Shown here: in pieces, positions 43,922-53,012 of the stretch | Numbering within the stretch: position 1 is the first letter of the stretch | Layout: each line of letters opens with the position of its first letter | Assembly: GCA_018241695.1 (NCBI GenBank) | Contig: JAFEDH010000023.1 | Coordinates: 141,895-205,894, forward strand | Source of the DNA: Pseudomonadota bacterium | GTDB taxonomy: Bacteria > Pseudomonadota > Gammaproteobacteria > Burkholderiales > Rhodocyclaceae | Reading direction: 5' to 3' | DNA length: 64,000 bases | The notes under the pieces: model-generated | The model's database searches: none | What the model was told of the DNA's origin: nothing | Seen by the model: only the letters and a program-made list of their open reading frames with translations | Translations under genes and position numbers: made by a program

Positions 43922-43947
43922 AAGGCGCTTCCCGGCGCCTTTTTTAT
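43922..43947 (+). terminator. Probable rho-independent terminator after purL, just before lepA
   Basis: AAGGCGC (43922-43928) pairs with GCGCCTT (43935-43941), followed by a run of T. It sits only 8 bases before the lepA ATG, so it could also act as an attenuator or leader hairpin for lepA. Confidence 0.65.
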
Positions 43948-43954
43948 TTTCCCG

Positions 43955-45748
43955 ATGGACCACATCCGTAATTTCTCGATCATTGCCCATATCGACCATG
44001 GCAAATCAACGCTGGCTGACCGCATCATCCAGCGTTGCGGCGGCCTCTCCGACCGTGAAATGGAGGCCCAGGTGCTGGATTCGATGGATCTGGAACGTGA
44101 GCGTGGCATCACCATCAAGGCCCAGACCGCAGCTTTGCAATATCCGGCGCGGGATGGCAGAACGTATAACCTGAACCTGATCGATACCCCGGGGCATGTG
44201 GATTTCTCCTACGAGGTTTCACGCTCCCTTTCGGCTTGCGAAGGCGCTCTGCTGGTGGTGGATGCGTCCCAGGGTGTGGAGGCCCAGACCGTGGCCAACT
44301 GCTATACCGCGATCGAACTGGGTGTCGATGTGGTACCGGTTCTCAACAAGATGGATCTGCCCCAGGCCGACCCCGATAATGCCCGCCAGGAAATCGAGGA
44401 TGTGATCGGCATCGATGCCACCGATGCGATTCCCTGTTCGGCCAAGACCGGCATGGGCATTGATGACATCCTCGATGCGGTGATTGCCCGCATTCCTCCA
44501 CCCCGGGGTAATACGGACGCGCCGCTCAAGGCCCTGATCATCGACTCCTGGTTCGACAACTATGTCGGCGTGGTGATGCTGGTGCGGGTGGTGGATGGCT
44601 GCCTCAAGGCCAAGGAGAGAATCCGCCTCATGTCCTCTGGCGCCGTGCATCTGTGTGATCAGGTGGGTGTGTTTTCGCCGAAATCGGAGGCACGTCCCCA
44701 GCTCAATGCGGGGGAAGTGGGCTTCATCATCTCGGGTATCAAGGAGCTCAAGGCAGCCAAGGTGGGTGATACCGTGACCCTGGCCGAAAAGCCTGCCGCC
44801 GAGCCGCTGCCGGGTTTCAAGGAAATCAAATCCCAGGTTTTTGCCGGCCTCTATCCGGTAGAAGCCAATCAGTATGACAGCCTGCGCGATGCACTGGAAA
44901 AACTCCAGCTCAACGATGCCTCCTTGCAATACGAGCCTGAAGTTTCCCAGGCGCTGGGGTTTGGTTTCCGCTGCGGTTTTCTCGGCCTGCTCCACATGGA
45001 AATCGTGCAGGAGCGCCTGGAACGTGAATTTGACCAGGATCTGATCACCACCGCACCCACCGTGGTGTATGAAGTACTGATGCGGGACGGCTCGGTAATC
45101 CAGGTGGAAAACCCCTCCAGGTTGCCCGAGATCCAGAAGATGGAGGAAATCCGGGAGCCGATCATCACGACCAAGATTTTCGTTCCCCAGGAGTACCTGG
45201 GTTCGGTGATCACCCTGTGCGAACAAAAGCGCGGTGCCCAGGTGAACATGGCGTATCACGGCCGCCAGGTCCAGCTCACTTACGACATGCCCATGGCCGA
45301 AGTGGTGATGGATTTTTTTGACAAGCTGAAGTCGGTGTCCCGCGGCTATGCTTCCCTTGACTACGAGTTCAAGGAGCATCGCTCCGCCGATGTGGTGAAA
45401 CTCGATATCCTGATCAATGGCGAGAAGGTCGATGCGCTTTCCATCATCGTGCATCGGGCCAATGCTGCATATCGTGGCCGCGAGCTGGCTGCCAAGATGC
45501 GGGAACTGATTCCGCGCCAGATGTACGAAGTGGCTATCCAGGCTGCAATCGGCTCCACCATTGTTGCCCGGGAGAACGTCAAGGCCATGCGCAAGGATGT
45601 GCTGGCCAAGTGTTACGGTGGCGATATCACACGGAAAAAGAAGCTTCTGGAAAAACAGAAGGCGGGCAAGAAGCGCATGAAGCAGGTGGGCCGGGTGGAA
45701 ATTCCCCAGGAGGCTTTCCTCGCGGTGCTGCGTGTGGGCGACAAGTAA
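43955..45748 (+). CDS. lepA: Elongation factor 4 (LepA)
   Basis: A 597-residue translational GTPase: [25 protein letters not shown] (G1, residues about 11-19), [16 protein letters not shown] (G3), LNKMDLPQ (G4), [13 protein letters not shown], and the LepA-specific C-terminal domain ending in [24 protein letters not shown]. LepA acts on ribosomes, with a role in initiation or back-translocation. It leads the conserved lepA-lepB-DUF4845-rnc-era block. Confidence 0.97.
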   Translation: MDHIRNFSIIAHIDHGKSTLADRIIQRCGGLSDREMEAQVLDSMDLERERGITIKAQTAALQYPARDGRTYNLNLIDTPGHVDFSYEVSRSLSACEGALLVVDASQGVEAQTVANCYTAIELGVDVVPVLNKMDLPQADPDNARQEIEDVIGIDATDAIPCSAKTGMGIDDILDAVIARIPPPRGNTDAPLKALIIDSWFDNYVGVVMLVRVVDGCLKAKERIRLMSSGAVHLCDQVGVFSPKSEARPQLNAGEVGFIISGIKELKAAKVGDTVTLAEKPAAEPLPGFKEIKSQVFAGLYPVEANQYDSLRDALEKLQLNDASLQYEPEVSQALGFGFRCGFLGLLHMEIVQERLEREFDQDLITTAPTVVYEVLMRDGSVIQVENPSRLPEIQKMEEIREPIITTKIFVPQEYLGSVITLCEQKRGAQVNMAYHGRQVQLTYDMPMAEVVMDFFDKLKSVSRGYASLDYEFKEHRSADVVKLDILINGEKVDALSIIVHRANAAYRGRELAAKMRELIPRQMYEVAIQAAIGSTIVARENVKAMRKDVLAKCYGGDITRKKKLLEKQKAGKKRMKQVGRVEIPQEAFLAVLRVGDK

Positions 45749-45757
45749 AGGGACATC

Positions 45758-46546
45758 ATGAATTTCGCACTGATCCTGTTTTTGCTCTGTATTGCCACGG
45801 GCATTCTCTGGTGTCTCGACAAATGGGTCTTCCGCCGCAAACGCAGCCCTGGCAGCCCCGATCCCTGGTGGGTCGAGTATGGCGCGAGTTTCTTTCCCGT
45901 CATCCTGTTGGTTTTCCTGTTGCGCTCGTTTCTTGTCGAACCCTACAAGATCCCTTCCGGCTCCATGATTCCCACCCTGCTGGTAGGTGACTTCATTCTG
46001 GTCAACAAGTACACGTACGGTATCCGCCTGCCGGTCATCAATAAAAAAGTGATGGCGATCAACAGTCCGCAGCGGGGCGATGTGATGGTGTTCCGCTGGC
46101 CGGTCGATCCGTCTCTCGACTACATCAAGCGGGTGGTTGGGGTGCCGGGGGATCGCATCAGCTATTTCAACAAACACCTGCTCATCAATGGCAAGGAAGT
46201 CACCACCGTTCGTGACGGTGATTTTCTGGATCGGGACAAGCTCTATTACACACCGCGTTACACGGAAACCCTGGGGCAGGTGAAGCATTCCATCCTGATC
46301 GCGCCCGATGCCCCCCCATCGGTTACCAAGATCACCCAATTCCCGTATCAGGATAATTGTCACTACAATGCTGAAGGTCTGGAATGCGTGGTGCCGCCCG
46401 GTCATTACTTCATGATGGGGGACAATCGTGACAATTCTCAGGACAGTCGTTACTGGGGTTTCGTGCCGGACGAGAATATCGTTGGCAAGGCATTCTTCAT
46501 CTGGTTCAATTTCAGCGATCTGAAACGAATCGGAACGTTCAACTAG
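45758..46546 (+). CDS. lepB: Signal peptidase I
   Basis: A 262-residue membrane serine protease with two N-terminal helices (about residues 3-22 and 48-64), the catalytic serine S69 in PSGSMIPTL, the catalytic lysine K124 in YIKRVVGVPGD, and the family box GDNRDNSQDSRYWG near residue 222. It removes signal peptides on the periplasmic side of the inner membrane. It follows lepA by 9 bases. Confidence 0.96.
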   Translation: MNFALILFLLCIATGILWCLDKWVFRRKRSPGSPDPWWVEYGASFFPVILLVFLLRSFLVEPYKIPSGSMIPTLLVGDFILVNKYTYGIRLPVINKKVMAINSPQRGDVMVFRWPVDPSLDYIKRVVGVPGDRISYFNKHLLINGKEVTTVRDGDFLDRDKLYYTPRYTETLGQVKHSILIAPDAPPSVTKITQFPYQDNCHYNAEGLECVVPPGHYFMMGDNRDNSQDSRYWGFVPDENIVGKAFFIWFNFSDLKRIGTFN

Positions 46547-46558
46547 GAGAATCAAGCG

Positions 46559-46945
46559 ATGGAATTCGAATCCGGAGTCAGTCGCCAGCATGGCGTCAGC
46601 CTGATCGGACTGTTGTTCGTCGGTGCGGTAATTGCCGCTGTGGCGATGGTCGGGATGAAGGTATTCCCTGCCGTATCGGAATACACCGCCATCGTTCGCG
46701 CCATCAAGGCCACGGCAGCGGATCCTGCCCTCAAGGATGGCAGTGTCGAGGATATCCGGCGCGCCTATAACAAGCGGGCGGAAGTGGATTACATCGAGAG
46801 CGTCAAGGGAGATGATCTCGATATCACCAAGGACAATGGCCACATCGTGATCTCGGCCAGTTACTCCAGGAAAATTCCCCTGTTCGCCAACGTCAGCCTG
46901 GTTCTCGATTTCGATAGCAGCAGCGCGGGCGCCACGGGCGAGTAA
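46559..46945 (+). CDS. DUF4845-domain membrane protein
   Basis: A 128-residue protein with a short N-terminus ([23 protein letters not shown]) resembling a pilin-like single membrane helix at about residues 14-34, then a small periplasmic domain with [18 protein letters not shown]. The family is found regularly between lepB and rnc in beta- and gammaproteobacteria; its function is not known. Its stop overlaps the rnc ATG (TAATG). Confidence 0.88.
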   Translation: MEFESGVSRQHGVSLIGLLFVGAVIAAVAMVGMKVFPAVSEYTAIVRAIKATAADPALKDGSVEDIRRAYNKRAEVDYIESVKGDDLDITKDNGHIVISASYSRKIPLFANVSLVLDFDSSSAGATGE

Positions 46946-47616
46946 TGAACCCGGCCCAGTTGGGTTCCCGGCTTGATTATCGGTTCAATCAGCCGGATTT
47001 GCTCCTGCAGGCGCTGACCCATCGCAGCTTCGGCAGCCTGCATAACGAACGTCTCGAATTCCTCGGTGACAGCATTCTCAATTGCGTTGCCGCAACACTC
47101 CTGTATCGCCGCTTTCCCGCGTTGAAGGAGGGAGATCTGTCACGGTTGAGAACCGGGCTGGTGCGCCAGGAAGCCCTGTTCGAGATAGCGCTGAAACTGG
47201 ATCTGGGTGAATGTGTGCGTTTGGGCGAAGGAGAGTTGAAGAGTGGCGGTCATCGCCGGCCCTCGATTCTTGCAGATGCCCTGGAGGCCATTTTTGGGGC
47301 GGTGTATCTTGACGGCGGTTTCGATCAGGCATTCGTTCTGGTGGAGCGTCTGGTGACACCGCTTCTGGAGCGCATCGACCCGAAGGACGTTGGCAAGGAC
47401 CCCAAGACGAGTCTGCAGGAAATGCTTCAGGGTCGGCGTCTTCCCCTGCCGCGTTATGCCCTGATGGAAACCCGCGGAGAAGCTCATCTGCAGGAATTCG
47501 AGGTGGAGTGTGTCGTACCGGAACTGGGTCTTACCGCCCAGGGCAAGGGTCACAGCCGTCGTGCGGCCGAGCAGGATGCGGCGCGCCAGATTCTGCAGCA
47601 GGCTAGGCAACCATAA
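46945..47616 (+). CDS. rnc: Ribonuclease III
   Basis: A 223-residue RNase III: catalytic signature [12 protein letters not shown] (about residues 34-45), [17 protein letters not shown] (about 109-125) with the second set of acidic residues, linker, and a C-terminal double-stranded-RNA-binding domain ([13 protein letters not shown] to [11 protein letters not shown]). It cuts double-stranded RNA in rRNA and mRNA processing. It overlaps era by one base, as in many proteobacteria. Confidence 0.96.
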   Translation: MNPAQLGSRLDYRFNQPDLLLQALTHRSFGSLHNERLEFLGDSILNCVAATLLYRRFPALKEGDLSRLRTGLVRQEALFEIALKLDLGECVRLGEGELKSGGHRRPSILADALEAIFGAVYLDGGFDQAFVLVERLVTPLLERIDPKDVGKDPKTSLQEMLQGRRLPLPRYALMETRGEAHLQEFEVECVVPELGLTAQGKGHSRRAAEQDAARQILQQARQP

Positions 47617-48497
47617 TGAGCTTCCATACGGGATACCTTGCCGTGATCGGCCGCCCCAATGTGGGTAAATCCACTTTGACCAATCGTCTGGTCGGCGCCA
47701 AGGTGAGCATCACCTCACGCAAGGCCCAGACCACGCGCCATCGTATTCACGGCATTCTCACCACGGATGAGTGCCAGTTCATTTTTGTTGATACGCCGGG
47801 CTTCCAGATCCGTCATCGCAATGCGCTCAACCGCCTGATGAATCGCAGCGTCACGCAGACGCTGGCCGATGTCGATGTGATCCTTTTCGTCGTCGAGGCC
47901 GGCCGCTGGGGTGAGGGCGAGGATGAAATCGTCGCCATGCTTCCGGTCGACACTCCTGTGCTGCTGATCATCAACAAGGTGGACCGGCTGGAGGACAAGG
48001 TCCGTCTGCTGCCGTTCATTCAGGAGATGACGGCCCGCTTTGCTTTTGCCGAGATCGTGCCCATCAGCGCCGAGAAAGGGCAGGGTGTGGCGGATCTGCT
48101 CAGGACGGCTGCAGGCTATCTGCCCGAGGGAGCAGCGGTTTTCGATGTCGATGACATTACCGACCGCTCCGAACGCTTTCTTGCTGCAGAGCTGTTGCGC
48201 GAGAAATTGTTTCGCAACCTGGGTGAAGAACTGCCCTACGGCATCGCGGTTGAAATCGAAAAATTCGAGCAGGATGGGGATTTGCGCCGTATCCATGCCG
48301 CCGTGGTGGTGGACAAGGATGCTCACAAGGGCATCGTGATCGGCAAAGGCGGGGAGCGGTTGAAACGTATTTCCTCCGATGCCCGCAAGGACATGGAAAA
48401 GCTTTTTGGTGGCAGGGTCTGGCTCGAAACCTGGGTCAAGGTAAAAAGCGGCTGGGCCGATGACGAAAGGGCCTTGAAATCTCTTGGATACGAATGA
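47616..48497 (+). CDS. era: GTPase Era
   Basis: A 293-residue Era protein: GRPNVGKSTLTNRL (G1), ITSRKAQTTRHRI (G2), FVDTPGF (G3), INKVDR (G4), and a C-terminal KH domain with HKGIVIGKGGERLKRI. Era binds 16S rRNA and takes part in 30S assembly. The 140-base gap to recO is larger than usual and holds a small inverted repeat (CGCC/GGCG around 48600) but no gene. Confidence 0.96.
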   Translation: MSFHTGYLAVIGRPNVGKSTLTNRLVGAKVSITSRKAQTTRHRIHGILTTDECQFIFVDTPGFQIRHRNALNRLMNRSVTQTLADVDVILFVVEAGRWGEGEDEIVAMLPVDTPVLLIINKVDRLEDKVRLLPFIQEMTARFAFAEIVPISAEKGQGVADLLRTAAGYLPEGAAVFDVDDITDRSERFLAAELLREKLFRNLGEELPYGIAVEIEKFEQDGDLRRIHAAVVVDKDAHKGIVIGKGGERLKRISSDARKDMEKLFGGRVWLETWVKVKSGWADDERALKSLGYE

Positions 48498-48637
48498 AGG
48501 GCAACCGGCCGTTTCGGGACAAGATATGAACCAGCGCATTGGTTGCTGCAGGGTTCGGGATCGATATTTTGCCGCTTGTGATGACGCCTCTGTCTTCACG
48601 CCCTTGAAGGCGTAGAAAGTTTCGGATACGCCTGCGG

Positions 48638-49354
48638 ATGTCTGCAAAACAGCGCGTCGATGCCCAACCGGCATTTCTCCTTCACAGCCGTCCCTACAGC
48701 GAAACCAGCCTGGTGCTGGATGTGTTTTCTCGTGACTACGGTCGTGTGGCGCTGCTGGCGCGGGGCGCACGCCGTCCGCGTTCAGCACTGCGGGGCGTGT
48801 TGATCGGATTCCAGGGCCTGGAGTTGGGCTGGTTCGGTGGTGGCGAGGTAAAAACCCTGGCCCGGGCCGAATGGCAGGGAGGGCAGCCCTTGCTGGCTGG
48901 GCGCGGCCTGCTGCTTGGCTATTATCTGAACGAACTGCTGGTCAGGTTGTTGCCACGTGAGGATGGGCATCCGCTGTTATTCGATGCCTACGCCAGCGCG
49001 CTTGCGGCACTGGCCGGGGGAGCGGGGGATGCGCCGGAGTTGCGTCGTTTCGAGCAGATCCTGTTGCGGGAGATCGGCTACGGCCTGAGTCTGGCGCATG
49101 ACGCTGAAGGTGCTGCGGTGGATGGGCAGTTACGTTACCGATATCTTGTGGAGCGTGGTCCGATTCCGGTGCGGGGTGACGAAGGCATGCCGAGCCTGTC
49201 GGGCAAGACATTGCTCGACATGGCGGCAGATGATTATCGCGATCCCTGCACCCAGGCCGAGAGCAAGGGGCTGATGCGCCAGCTTCTGGCTCATTATCTG
49301 AATGGCAAACCCTTGCAGTCGCGCAGGGTCTTCATGGAATTACAGGAATTCTGA
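48638..49354 (+). CDS. recO: DNA repair protein RecO
   Basis: A 238-residue RecO: N-terminal OB-fold part (FLLHSRPYSETSLVLDVFSRDYGRVALLARGARRPRS), then YYLNELLVRLLPREDGHPLLFDAY and FEQILLREIGYGLSLAHDAEG, and a C-terminal part with LLAHYLNGKPLQSRRVF. The zinc-binding cysteines of some RecO proteins are missing, as in most proteobacterial forms. It loads RecA on SSB-coated DNA together with RecR. It is followed by pdxJ, a common order. Confidence 0.93.
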   Translation: MSAKQRVDAQPAFLLHSRPYSETSLVLDVFSRDYGRVALLARGARRPRSALRGVLIGFQGLELGWFGGGEVKTLARAEWQGGQPLLAGRGLLLGYYLNELLVRLLPREDGHPLLFDAYASALAALAGGAGDAPELRRFEQILLREIGYGLSLAHDAEGAAVDGQLRYRYLVERGPIPVRGDEGMPSLSGKTLLDMAADDYRDPCTQAESKGLMRQLLAHYLNGKPLQSRRVFMELQEF

Positions 49355-49414
49355 GCGCTTCAGTGCGCCTGACGGATCAGAGATCGTCATTGTTGGCGGT
49401 CCCGGAGAGAAAGC

Positions 49415-50161
49415 ATGATCGAACTCGGTGTCAACATCGACCACGTTGCCACGCTGCGCCAGGCGCGACGTACCTACGAGCCGGACCCGGCATGGGCTGC
49501 CGTGGAGGCGCATCTTGGCGGGGCCGATGGCATTACCGTGCACCTGCGTGAGGATCGCCGGCACATCCAGGATGACGATGTGCGGCGCCTGCGTGAACTC
49601 ACCCAGATCAAGCTTAATTTCGAAATGGCCGCCACGGACGAAATGGTGGATATCGCCTGCCGGATAAAACCCGAAATGGCGATGTTGGTGCCCGAGGGGC
49701 GTCATGAAGTGACAACCGAGGGAGGGCTGGATGTGGTCTCCCAGGAACTGCGGCTCACATCTGTCATTGCGCGACTGGCCGGGGCGGGTATCGTCACCAG
49801 TGTCTTCATTGATGCCGAGTTGGCCCAGGTTGAAGCTGCGGCGCGCATTGGTGCCCGGGTCTGCGAGATACACACCGGGCCGTATGCCCATGCTTTTCAT
49901 TCCCGTGGCCGGGATGTGGAAAGCCCTGCAGTAGCCACGGAGCTGGGCAAGATCGCCCTGGCAGGCGAGGCCATCCGTGCGCTGGGAATGCGCTTCAATG
50001 CCGGCCATGCGCTCAACTACCATAACGTACAGCCGATCGCCTGCCTTCCCGGTGTGCGCGAGCTGCATATTGGTCATGCCATCGTCAGCCGTTCGGTTTT
50101 TGTTGGCCTGCGCGAGGCGGTCAGGGAAATGAAGCGTCTGATGATCGGGGCCCAACCGTGA
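49415..50161 (+). CDS. pdxJ: Pyridoxine 5'-phosphate synthase
   Basis: A 248-residue TIM-barrel PdxJ: GVNIDHVATLRQARRTYEPDP at residues 5-25, GADGITVHLREDRRHIQDDDV (about 36-56), EMAMLVPEGRHEVTTEGGLDV (about 86-106), ARVCEIHTGPYAHAF, and the C-terminal phosphate loop AGHALNYHNV/IGHAIVSRSVF. It condenses 1-deoxyxylulose-5-phosphate with 3-amino-2-oxopropyl phosphate. GGAGAGAAAG lies before the ATG. Its stop overlaps acpS (50158). Confidence 0.96.
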   Translation: MIELGVNIDHVATLRQARRTYEPDPAWAAVEAHLGGADGITVHLREDRRHIQDDDVRRLRELTQIKLNFEMAATDEMVDIACRIKPEMAMLVPEGRHEVTTEGGLDVVSQELRLTSVIARLAGAGIVTSVFIDAELAQVEAAARIGARVCEIHTGPYAHAFHSRGRDVESPAVATELGKIALAGEAIRALGMRFNAGHALNYHNVQPIACLPGVRELHIGHAIVSRSVFVGLREAVREMKRLMIGAQP

Positions 50162-50535
50162 TTTTCGGCATTGGTAACGATCTGGCCGCCGTTCCCCGCT
50201 TTACCCGGCTGCATGCTCGGCACGGAGAACGGACGTTGGAGAAACTGCTGTCACCCGCAGAGCGTGACGAATTCCGCCATTCTTCTCATCCAGGGTCTTT
50301 CCTCGCCAAGCATTTTGCCGCCAAGGAGGCATTGGCAAAAGCGCTAGGCATCGGCGTGCGTCACCCCGTCCTGCTGCCCGCTATCACGGTGGGGCATGAC
50401 GCATTGGGCAAGCCCGTTTTTAGATACTCCGGTGAACTTGCTGCCTGGATGACGGAGCGTCGTTTGCACGCCCATCTTTCCCTTTCGGACGAAAACGATC
50501 TGGTGGCTGCCTTCGTTGTCGTGGAGCAGGAATGA
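50158..50535 (+). CDS. acpS: Holo-[acyl-carrier-protein] synthase
   Basis: A 125-residue AcpS: IFGIGNDLAAVPRF at residues 2-15 (metal-binding Asp at about 8), FLAKHFAAKEALAKALG (about 48-64) with the catalytic Glu, and HLSLSDENDLVAAFVV at the end. It transfers phosphopantetheine from CoA to ACP. It starts with GTG overlapping the pdxJ stop, and its own stop overlaps nagZ. The usual GxDxxx motif reads GNDLAA here. Confidence 0.93.
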   Translation: MIFGIGNDLAAVPRFTRLHARHGERTLEKLLSPAERDEFRHSSHPGSFLAKHFAAKEALAKALGIGVRHPVLLPAITVGHDALGKPVFRYSGELAAWMTERRLHAHLSLSDENDLVAAFVVVEQE

Positions 50536-51572
50536 CTTCTTCTGCGCATCCATTGCCCCCCGGCCCGCTGATGATCGACATCGAGGGATTGTCCCTGACC
50601 GATCTCGACCGGGAACGTCTGGTCGATCCCCGTGTCGGTGGGCTCATTCTTTTTGCCCGCAATTACCGTGATCCCGAGCAGCTGGCAACACTATGTGCCG
50701 GGATTCATGCGTTGCGTCCCCTGCTCATCGCCATCGACCACGAGGGTGGTCGGGTCCAGCGTTGCAGGGAAGGGTTCACCCGCCTGCCGGCGATGAACTC
50801 ACTGGGTATCTGGTGGGATCACAACCCCGATGAAGCCAGGGAAGCCGCCCATGTGGTGGGTTACGTGCTTGCCGCCGAACTGCGTGCCCGGGGAGTGGAT
50901 TTTTCCTTCACACCGGTGCTGGATCTCGACTGGGGCCGCAGCACCGTGGTCGGTACCCGGGCCTTTCATCACGATCCGGCCACGGTGGCGGCGCTGGCCG
51001 AAGCACTCGTTGCCGGCTTGCGTGTTGCCGGCATGGGAGCCTGTGGCAAGCATTTCCCTGGTCACGGCTGGGCCGAGGCCGACTCCCATATTGCCATTCC
51101 CGTCGATGAGCGTGATCCTGATGCGATTTTGATCGATATGGCGCCTTATCGTTGCCTGGAACTGGATGCGGTAATGCCGGCCCATGTGATCTATCCCCGT
51201 ATGGATTCCCGGCCGGCGGGTTTTTCGCCGGTCTGGATCGACAAGTTGCGGAAAGAACTCGGTTTCGATGGTGTGATTTTCAGTGATGACCTGTCCATGG
51301 AAGGCGCGGCGGTGGCGGGTGATATCGTTGCCCGTGCCAATGCGGCCTGGACTGCCGGTTGCGACATGTTGCTGGTTTGCAATGCACCGGATGCCGTCGG
51401 AGAACTGCTGGAACGCTGGACGCCCGATACCGATCCGGGCAGGGCCGGACGGGTGCGGCGGCTGCTTCCGCGCCAGATTGCCACGCCCTGGTCCCTGCTG
51501 GCAGAAAATTCCCTGTACCGTCAGGGTCAGGAAGCCATCGCGCGTTGCCTGAGCGAATTCAGCTCGCGTTGA
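50532..51572 (+). CDS. nagZ: Beta-N-acetylhexosaminidase (peptidoglycan recycling)
   Basis: A 346-residue GH3 enzyme of NagZ type: GGLILFARNYRDPEQL near residue 36, IDHEGGRVQRCREGFTRLP near residue 73, ACGKHFPGHGWAEADSHI with the catalytic His and Asp (about 173-190), and VIFSDDLSMEGA with the nucleophile Asp (about 249-260). It removes GlcNAc from muropeptides in the cytoplasm. The start overlaps the acpS stop. Confidence 0.94.
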   Translation: MTSSAHPLPPGPLMIDIEGLSLTDLDRERLVDPRVGGLILFARNYRDPEQLATLCAGIHALRPLLIAIDHEGGRVQRCREGFTRLPAMNSLGIWWDHNPDEAREAAHVVGYVLAAELRARGVDFSFTPVLDLDWGRSTVVGTRAFHHDPATVAALAEALVAGLRVAGMGACGKHFPGHGWAEADSHIAIPVDERDPDAILIDMAPYRCLELDAVMPAHVIYPRMDSRPAGFSPVWIDKLRKELGFDGVIFSDDLSMEGAAVAGDIVARANAAWTAGCDMLLVCNAPDAVGELLERWTPDTDPGRAGRVRRLLPRQIATPWSLLAENSLYRQGQEAIARCLSEFSSR

Positions 51573-51593
51573 TTTTCTTCCCGATACCGGGTC

Positions 51594-51639
51594 AAACCCG
51601 ACTAAAAGAGTCGGAATTGGCCCGGCGCATCGATATAAT
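51594..51639 (+). promoter_or_regulatory. cysE promoter with an IscR type-1-like box
   Basis: The 25-base stretch 51594-51618 contains CCGACTAAAAGAGTCGG (51598-51614), the core of the IscR type-1 consensus; I count about 20 of 25 consensus positions matched. It overlaps the expected -35 of a consensus -10 TATAAT at 51634-51639. IscR with a bound 2Fe-2S cluster would probably repress here, linking cysteine supply to cluster demand. Confidence 0.6.
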
Positions 51640-51668
51640 CTCGTTGAATTGATCGTGGAGTGAAGCTT

Positions 51669-52421
51669 GTGTTCAGCCGTTTGCGTGAGGATATCGCCAG
51701 CGTTTTTGACCGTGACCCTGCCGCCCGCACCACCTGGGAGGTAGTGACCTGCTACCCCGGCTTCCATGCGATTACCCTGCACCGTCTCGCCCATCGTCTC
51801 TGGCGGGCAGGATTCCTCTGGCTGGCCCGCTTCCTTTCCCATTTCGGCCGCTGGATCACTGGCATCGAGATACACCCCGGTGCCGTCATCGGGCGGCGGG
51901 TATTCATCGATCACGGCATGGGGGTGGTGATTGGCGAAACCGCCGAGATCGGCGATGACTGCACCCTGTACCACGGCGTCACACTGGGGGGGACATCCTG
52001 GAACAAGGGCAAGCGCCATCCGACGCTTGCCCGGGGGGCGGTGGTGGGTGCCGGCGCCAAGGTTCTGGGACCGATCACCGTCGGGGAGGGTGCCAAGGTG
52101 GGCTCCAATGCCGTGGTGGTGAGGGATGTACCGCCCGGGGCGACAGCCGTGGGTATTCCGGCCCGCATCGTCGAGCCTGGCCGGGATGAAGTGCGTGAGG
52201 CCAAGGCTCAGGAGATGGGGTTCTCCGCCTATGGAATAACGTCTACTGCGGACGATCCCCTGAGCAAGGCCCTGCACGGCCTGCTTGACCACGCGGTAGA
52301 AACCGACCGGCGCATCACGACACTCTTGCAGCATCTGGAAAAAGCGGGCGTCTGCAAGGAAGACGACATCGCGACTGCCGACAAATTCGATCCCAATTAC
52401 CTTTCGCGAATAGTCGACTAA
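51669..52421 (+). CDS. cysE: Serine O-acetyltransferase
   Basis: A 250-residue Cys[38 protein letters not shown], then left-handed beta-helix hexapeptide repeats around [44 protein letters not shown] with the catalytic Asp/His. It acetylates serine for cysteine synthesis. I chose the GTG at 51669 (VFSRLR read as MFSRLR), 8 bases after GGAG, over the GTG at 51660. It lies directly upstream of iscR, a frequent arrangement that couples cysteine production to Fe-S assembly. Confidence 0.92.
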   Translation: MFSRLREDIASVFDRDPAARTTWEVVTCYPGFHAITLHRLAHRLWRAGFLWLARFLSHFGRWITGIEIHPGAVIGRRVFIDHGMGVVIGETAEIGDDCTLYHGVTLGGTSWNKGKRHPTLARGAVVGAGAKVLGPITVGEGAKVGSNAVVVRDVPPGATAVGIPARIVEPGRDEVREAKAQEMGFSAYGITSTADDPLSKALHGLLDHAVETDRRITTLLQHLEKAGVCKEDDIATADKFDPNYLSRIVD

Positions 52422-52463
52422 TTTCCTCGGGATAATGTATAGTTGAGTCATGCAATCAACTAT
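52410..52463 (+). promoter_or_regulatory. iscR promoter with two IscR type-1-like boxes
   Basis: Box A (52410-52434) begins ATAGTCGACTAATTT and continues CCTCGGG, very close to the site at the E. coli iscR promoter. It overlaps the last codons of cysE and supplies a -35 (TCGACT, 52414-52419). Box B (52439-52463) has perfect inverted arms ATAGTTGA and TCAACTAT. A -10 TATAGT lies at 52438-52443, 18 bases from the -35. Autorepression by holo-IscR is expected. Confidence 0.72.
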
Positions 52464-52497
52464 TCGATGTGCTTCCGCATCCTTGCAGAGGTAGGCC

Positions 52498-52992
52498 ATG
52501 AGACTTACAACCAAAGGCCGTTTCGCTGTCACCGCGATGATTGATCTGGCTCTGCGCCAGCACGAAGGACCGGTCACGCTTGCGGGCATCAGTGAACGCC
52601 AGAAAATTTCCCTGTCGTATCTTGAGCAGCTGTTCGGTAAATTGCGGCGCGGCAATCTTGTATCCAGCGTTCGTGGCCCTGGTGGCGGTTACTGTCTTGC
52701 CCGGGAGCTGGAAGCGGTTTCGGTTGCCGACATCATCCATGCGGTGGATGAGGTGCTGGATGCCACCCAGTGCGGTGGCCGGGGCAACTGTGCCGAGGAC
52801 GACCAGATGTGCATGACGCACAATCTGTGGACCAACCTCAATGTCAGGATGTATGAATATCTTGCCAGCGTTTCGCTGGGTTCCCTGGTCAGTGAGCAGC
52901 GTGGTAAGGCAGGGGATACCGTCGTTCTTCATGATCAGCGGCCTGTACGCCGGTCGATGCGTCGTGGCGCCGAACTTCACGAACCGGCCTGA
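52498..52992 (+). CDS. iscR: Fe-S cluster-responsive transcriptional regulator IscR
   Basis: A 164-residue Rrf2-family winged-helix regulator: MRLTTKGRFAVTAMIDLAL, RQKISLSYLEQLFGKLRRGNLVSSVRGPGGGY (recognition helix and wing) and the cluster cysteines C92, C98 and C105 followed by MTH. The spacing of the third cysteine is one residue longer than in E. coli. It represses the isc operon when loaded with 2Fe-2S and senses cluster status. An AGAGGTAG site lies upstream of the ATG. Confidence 0.95.
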   Translation: MRLTTKGRFAVTAMIDLALRQHEGPVTLAGISERQKISLSYLEQLFGKLRRGNLVSSVRGPGGGYCLARELEAVSVADIIHAVDEVLDATQCGGRGNCAEDDQMCMTHNLWTNLNVRMYEYLASVSLGSLVSEQRGKAGDTVVLHDQRPVRRSMRRGAELHEPA

Positions 52993-53012
52993 ATTCATCG
53001 TTTTCCATTGCC

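Noticed and set aside
44219..46843. A very long minus-strand open frame (874 codons) opposite lepA-lepB-DUF4845.
   Set aside because: It is antisense to three well-conserved genes, has low-complexity histidine/glycine/aspartate-rich sequence typical of frame shadows in high-G+C DNA, and shows no domain pattern.
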